DNA of 64,000 nucleotides, taken from positions 1,612,001 to 1,676,000 of the forward strand of contig NZ_MRCI01000001.1 of assembly GCF_001922575.1 (NCBI RefSeq), written 5' to 3'. Shown in pieces: positions 63,089 to 64,000 of this stretch. The stretch comes from Neptunomonas phycophila. Its GTDB lineage: Bacteria; Pseudomonadota; Gammaproteobacteria; Pseudomonadales; Balneatricaceae. The notes below the pieces were generated by a model, which was given only the letters and a program-made list of their open reading frames with translations, searched no databases and was not told the DNA's origin. Position numbers and translations under genes: made by a program. The number at the start of each line of letters is the position of its first letter. Within the stretch, counting starts at the first letter, position 1.

Positions 63089-63117
63089 TTGACAGGCTGA
63101 CTCCGGCTGTCTAGTAT
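63089..63117 (+). promoter_or_regulatory. Sigma-70 promoter of the phasin gene
   Basis: TTGACA (63089-63094), 17 bases, TAGTAT (63112-63117). The -35 is a perfect match and the -10 matches four of six. Confidence 0.75.
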
Positions 63118-63127
63118 CTGAACAAAA

Positions 63128-63142
63128 TGTTGCAATGCAACA
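63128..63142. promoter_or_regulatory. Dyad overlapping the phasin transcription start
   Basis: TGTTGCA-A-TGCAACA, a perfect seven-base dyad about one base. Position suits repression, as PhaR represses phasin genes when no PHA is present. Regulator not in window. Confidence 0.55.
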
Positions 63143-63174
63143 AATTATAAATGCTGCTGACCGAGGATTCAAAA

Positions 63175-63630
63175 ATGTACGAAGATCTTATGAAAGACAT
63201 GCAGGACAAAATGAAACCTGTAACCGAAATGGCTGAAATCAACAAGACGACAGCTGAAAAGCTAATCTCTCTTCAGTCTGAATACATGACTGAGCTTTTC
63301 AATACGGGCATCGCCCAAATGAAAGCACTTAGCGATATTAAAGAGCCAAAAACTGCCCTTGAAATGCAAATGAAGTTTTTCAAGGATATGGAAGCTAAAA
63401 TGACGAACACGGCTGAACAAGAAATTGCAGCATTGGCTTCTGCAAAAGAAAAGCTGTCTGAAATCGTTGAGAAAAGCATGTACGAAATGACTGAAGCTCC
63501 GATGATGACTGAAGTAAACAAATTCATGCAAACTGCACAGGAGAAGATGGAAGAAGCCACTAAAGCTTTCACACCTGAAGCAGCAAAAAAGCCAGCACCT
63601 AAGGCAACTCGCTCAAAAGCTGCGGCTTAA
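63175..63630 (+). CDS. phaP: Phasin (PHA granule-associated protein)
   Basis: A 151-aa helical protein coating PHA granules. ATG 63175 follows GAGG by eight bases; ATG 63151 has no site. Amphipathic helices fill residues 1-125 (MKPVTEMAEINKTTAEKLI, NTGIAQMKALSDIKEP, EMQMKFFKDMEAKM) in phasin style, and the tail is Ala/Pro/Lys-rich (KKPAPKATRSKAAA) as in many phasins and their histone-like relatives. No signal peptide. The promoter is flanked by two dyads. phaC is about 44 kb away. Confidence 0.9.
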   Translation: MYEDLMKDMQDKMKPVTEMAEINKTTAEKLISLQSEYMTELFNTGIAQMKALSDIKEPKTALEMQMKFFKDMEAKMTNTAEQEIAALASAKEKLSEIVEKSMYEMTEAPMMTEVNKFMQTAQEKMEEATKAFTPEAAKKPAPKATRSKAAA

Positions 63631-63652
63631 TATTTGTTCGAGTCTGACTCCT

Positions 63653-63680
63653 GTTAGCAAGTTGCCGATGGCTTGCTAAC
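63653..63680 (+). other. Hairpin in the phasin 3' region
   Basis: GTTAGCAAG and CTTGCTAAC form a nine-base stem with a ten-base loop, without a T run. May stabilise the message end. Confidence 0.5.
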
Positions 63681-63740
63681 GTGCCTTGTTGTATTGCGGA
63701 TGTATCGTGACATAAACACGTTGCAATAGGACAAGCTTAT

Positions 63741-63769
63741 TGGGCTGCTAATGCAGCCCATTCTTTTTT
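63741..63769 (+). terminator. Terminator of the phasin gene
   Basis: TGGGCTGC-TAAT-GCAGCCCA followed by TTCTTTTTT. Confidence 0.9.
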
Positions 63770-63785
63770 AACCGTGCCACTTCAT

Positions 63786-64000
63786 TTATCGTGCTATCGC
63801 TGGTAAATCCCCTTCCAAGCCCATGGCAAAAGACATCACCTTATTTCGTGCAGGCGTTAGCTTACCCGCCACCCTCAAGCCCACATTCCGTAAAACCTTT
63901 AACGGTAAATGATCGTTACTAAACACACGGTAAAAAGCATCCATCGTCTGCATAATGGTTAAATTGTGCTGCTTACGACGTTTTTCATACACAGCTAACA
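63786..64000 (-). CDS. C-terminus of a UbiH/UbiF-family FAD monooxygenase (5' part outside window)
   Basis: The frame is open to the right edge, so the N-terminus is missing; 71 codons are visible. The visible end (LAVYEKRRKQHNLTIMQTMD, then FYRVFSNDHLPLKVLRNVGL) matches the C-terminal helix region of flavin hydroxylases of ubiquinone synthesis (UbiH, UbiI, UbiF, VisC type), which add oxygen to the ring. The conserved pattern Y-x-x-R-R, then M-D-x-x-Y, then F-S-N-x-x-x-P-L-x-x-x-R-N-x-G-L is clear. Which member cannot be told from this fragment. Convergent with the phasin gene. Confidence 0.8.
   Translation of the reverse strand, partial: LAVYEKRRKQHNLTIMQTMDAFYRVFSNDHLPLKVLRNVGLRVAGKLTPARNKVMSFAMGLEGDLPAIAR

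Larger units (their letters stand above)
62855..63174 (+). other. Phasin promoter region
   Basis: A 320-base gap between divergent units. The right half carries the phasin promoter and two dyads; the left half shows nothing I can name. Confidence 0.5.

Noticed and set aside
1-64000. CRISPR arrays, insertion sequences, tRNA genes or prophage
   Set aside because: No regularly spaced repeats, transposase or integrase frames, or tRNA cloverleaf patterns were seen in either strand.

Overview
The window looks like chromosomal DNA of a free-living, probably marine, gammaproteobacterium, perhaps near the Oceanospirillales. That placement is an inference from gene content: polyhydroxyalkanoate (PHA) genes, a Fur-controlled fagA-fumC-NiSOD operon, a type II NADH dehydrogenase, PhoX, an AcnB with E. 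coli residue numbering, MiaE, and a B12 salvage and late-synthesis operon. Base composition looks even, roughly mid-40s percent GC by eye. I see no rRNA, tRNA, insertion sequence, prophage or CRISPR array.

Layout. 1-2.0 kb: a secreted zinc metalloprotease running off the left edge, and a membrane-anchored protein resembling a detached protease propeptide. 2.2-10 kb: propionyl-CoA synthetase, B12-dependent methionine synthase and cyclopropane fatty acid synthase, with two tiny ORFs between metH and cfa. 10-23.9 kb: PhoX, a DUF6515-like secreted protein, an ABC exporter, NADH dehydrogenase II, a LysE-type exporter, PHA synthase, a DUF3754 membrane protein, a 51-residue basic protein, an HDOD protein and gamma-glutamyltransferase. 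24.1-27.4 kb: two Fur boxes, then fagA-like, fumC, a helical protein, a His-rich miniprotein, sodN (NiSOD) and sodX. 27.5-31.2 kb: glnS, ppiB, lpxH, miaE. 31.4-34.8 kb: a four-gene unit with roadblock/LC7 proteins and no GTPase. 35-38.9 kb: acnB, a DUF2185 gene and an hsp20 gene with a sigma-32 promoter and a ROSE-type RNA thermometer. 39-41.7 kb: a PHP-glycosyltransferase fusion. 41.7-52.9 kb: an eleven-gene minus-strand cobalamin operon behind a canonical cobalamin riboswitch. 53-59 kb: a sigma-54 activator convergent with a five-gene unit of unknown function. 59-64 kb: an EamA exporter, an M16C peptidase, a phasin and the 3' end of a UbiH/UbiF-family hydroxylase.

The best candidate for an undescribed system is 53-59 kb. 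Three small proteins there (213, 189 and 73 aa) end in versions of one motif, GRW(Y/V)R-x-x-(G/N)-x-(I/V)-(I/V)-(I/L). Two of them are also paralogous through the ELDY and glycine-rich central regions. They share a unit with an HEVGH metallopeptidase and a protein with a beta-sandwich-like N-terminus. Upstream lie a -24/-12 promoter and two inverted repeats at enhancer distance, and the convergent gene encodes a sigma-54 activator with an intact GAFTGA loop. The parts look like one regulated device.

Other links: the palindrome ATTGTCGACAAT occurs upstream of both prpE and acnB, suggesting joint control of propionate/methylcitrate metabolism. B12 supply (cob operon) and B12 use (metH) both lie in the window. 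PHA synthase and phasin are 44 kb apart. All calls come from reading the sequence; no database search was run.
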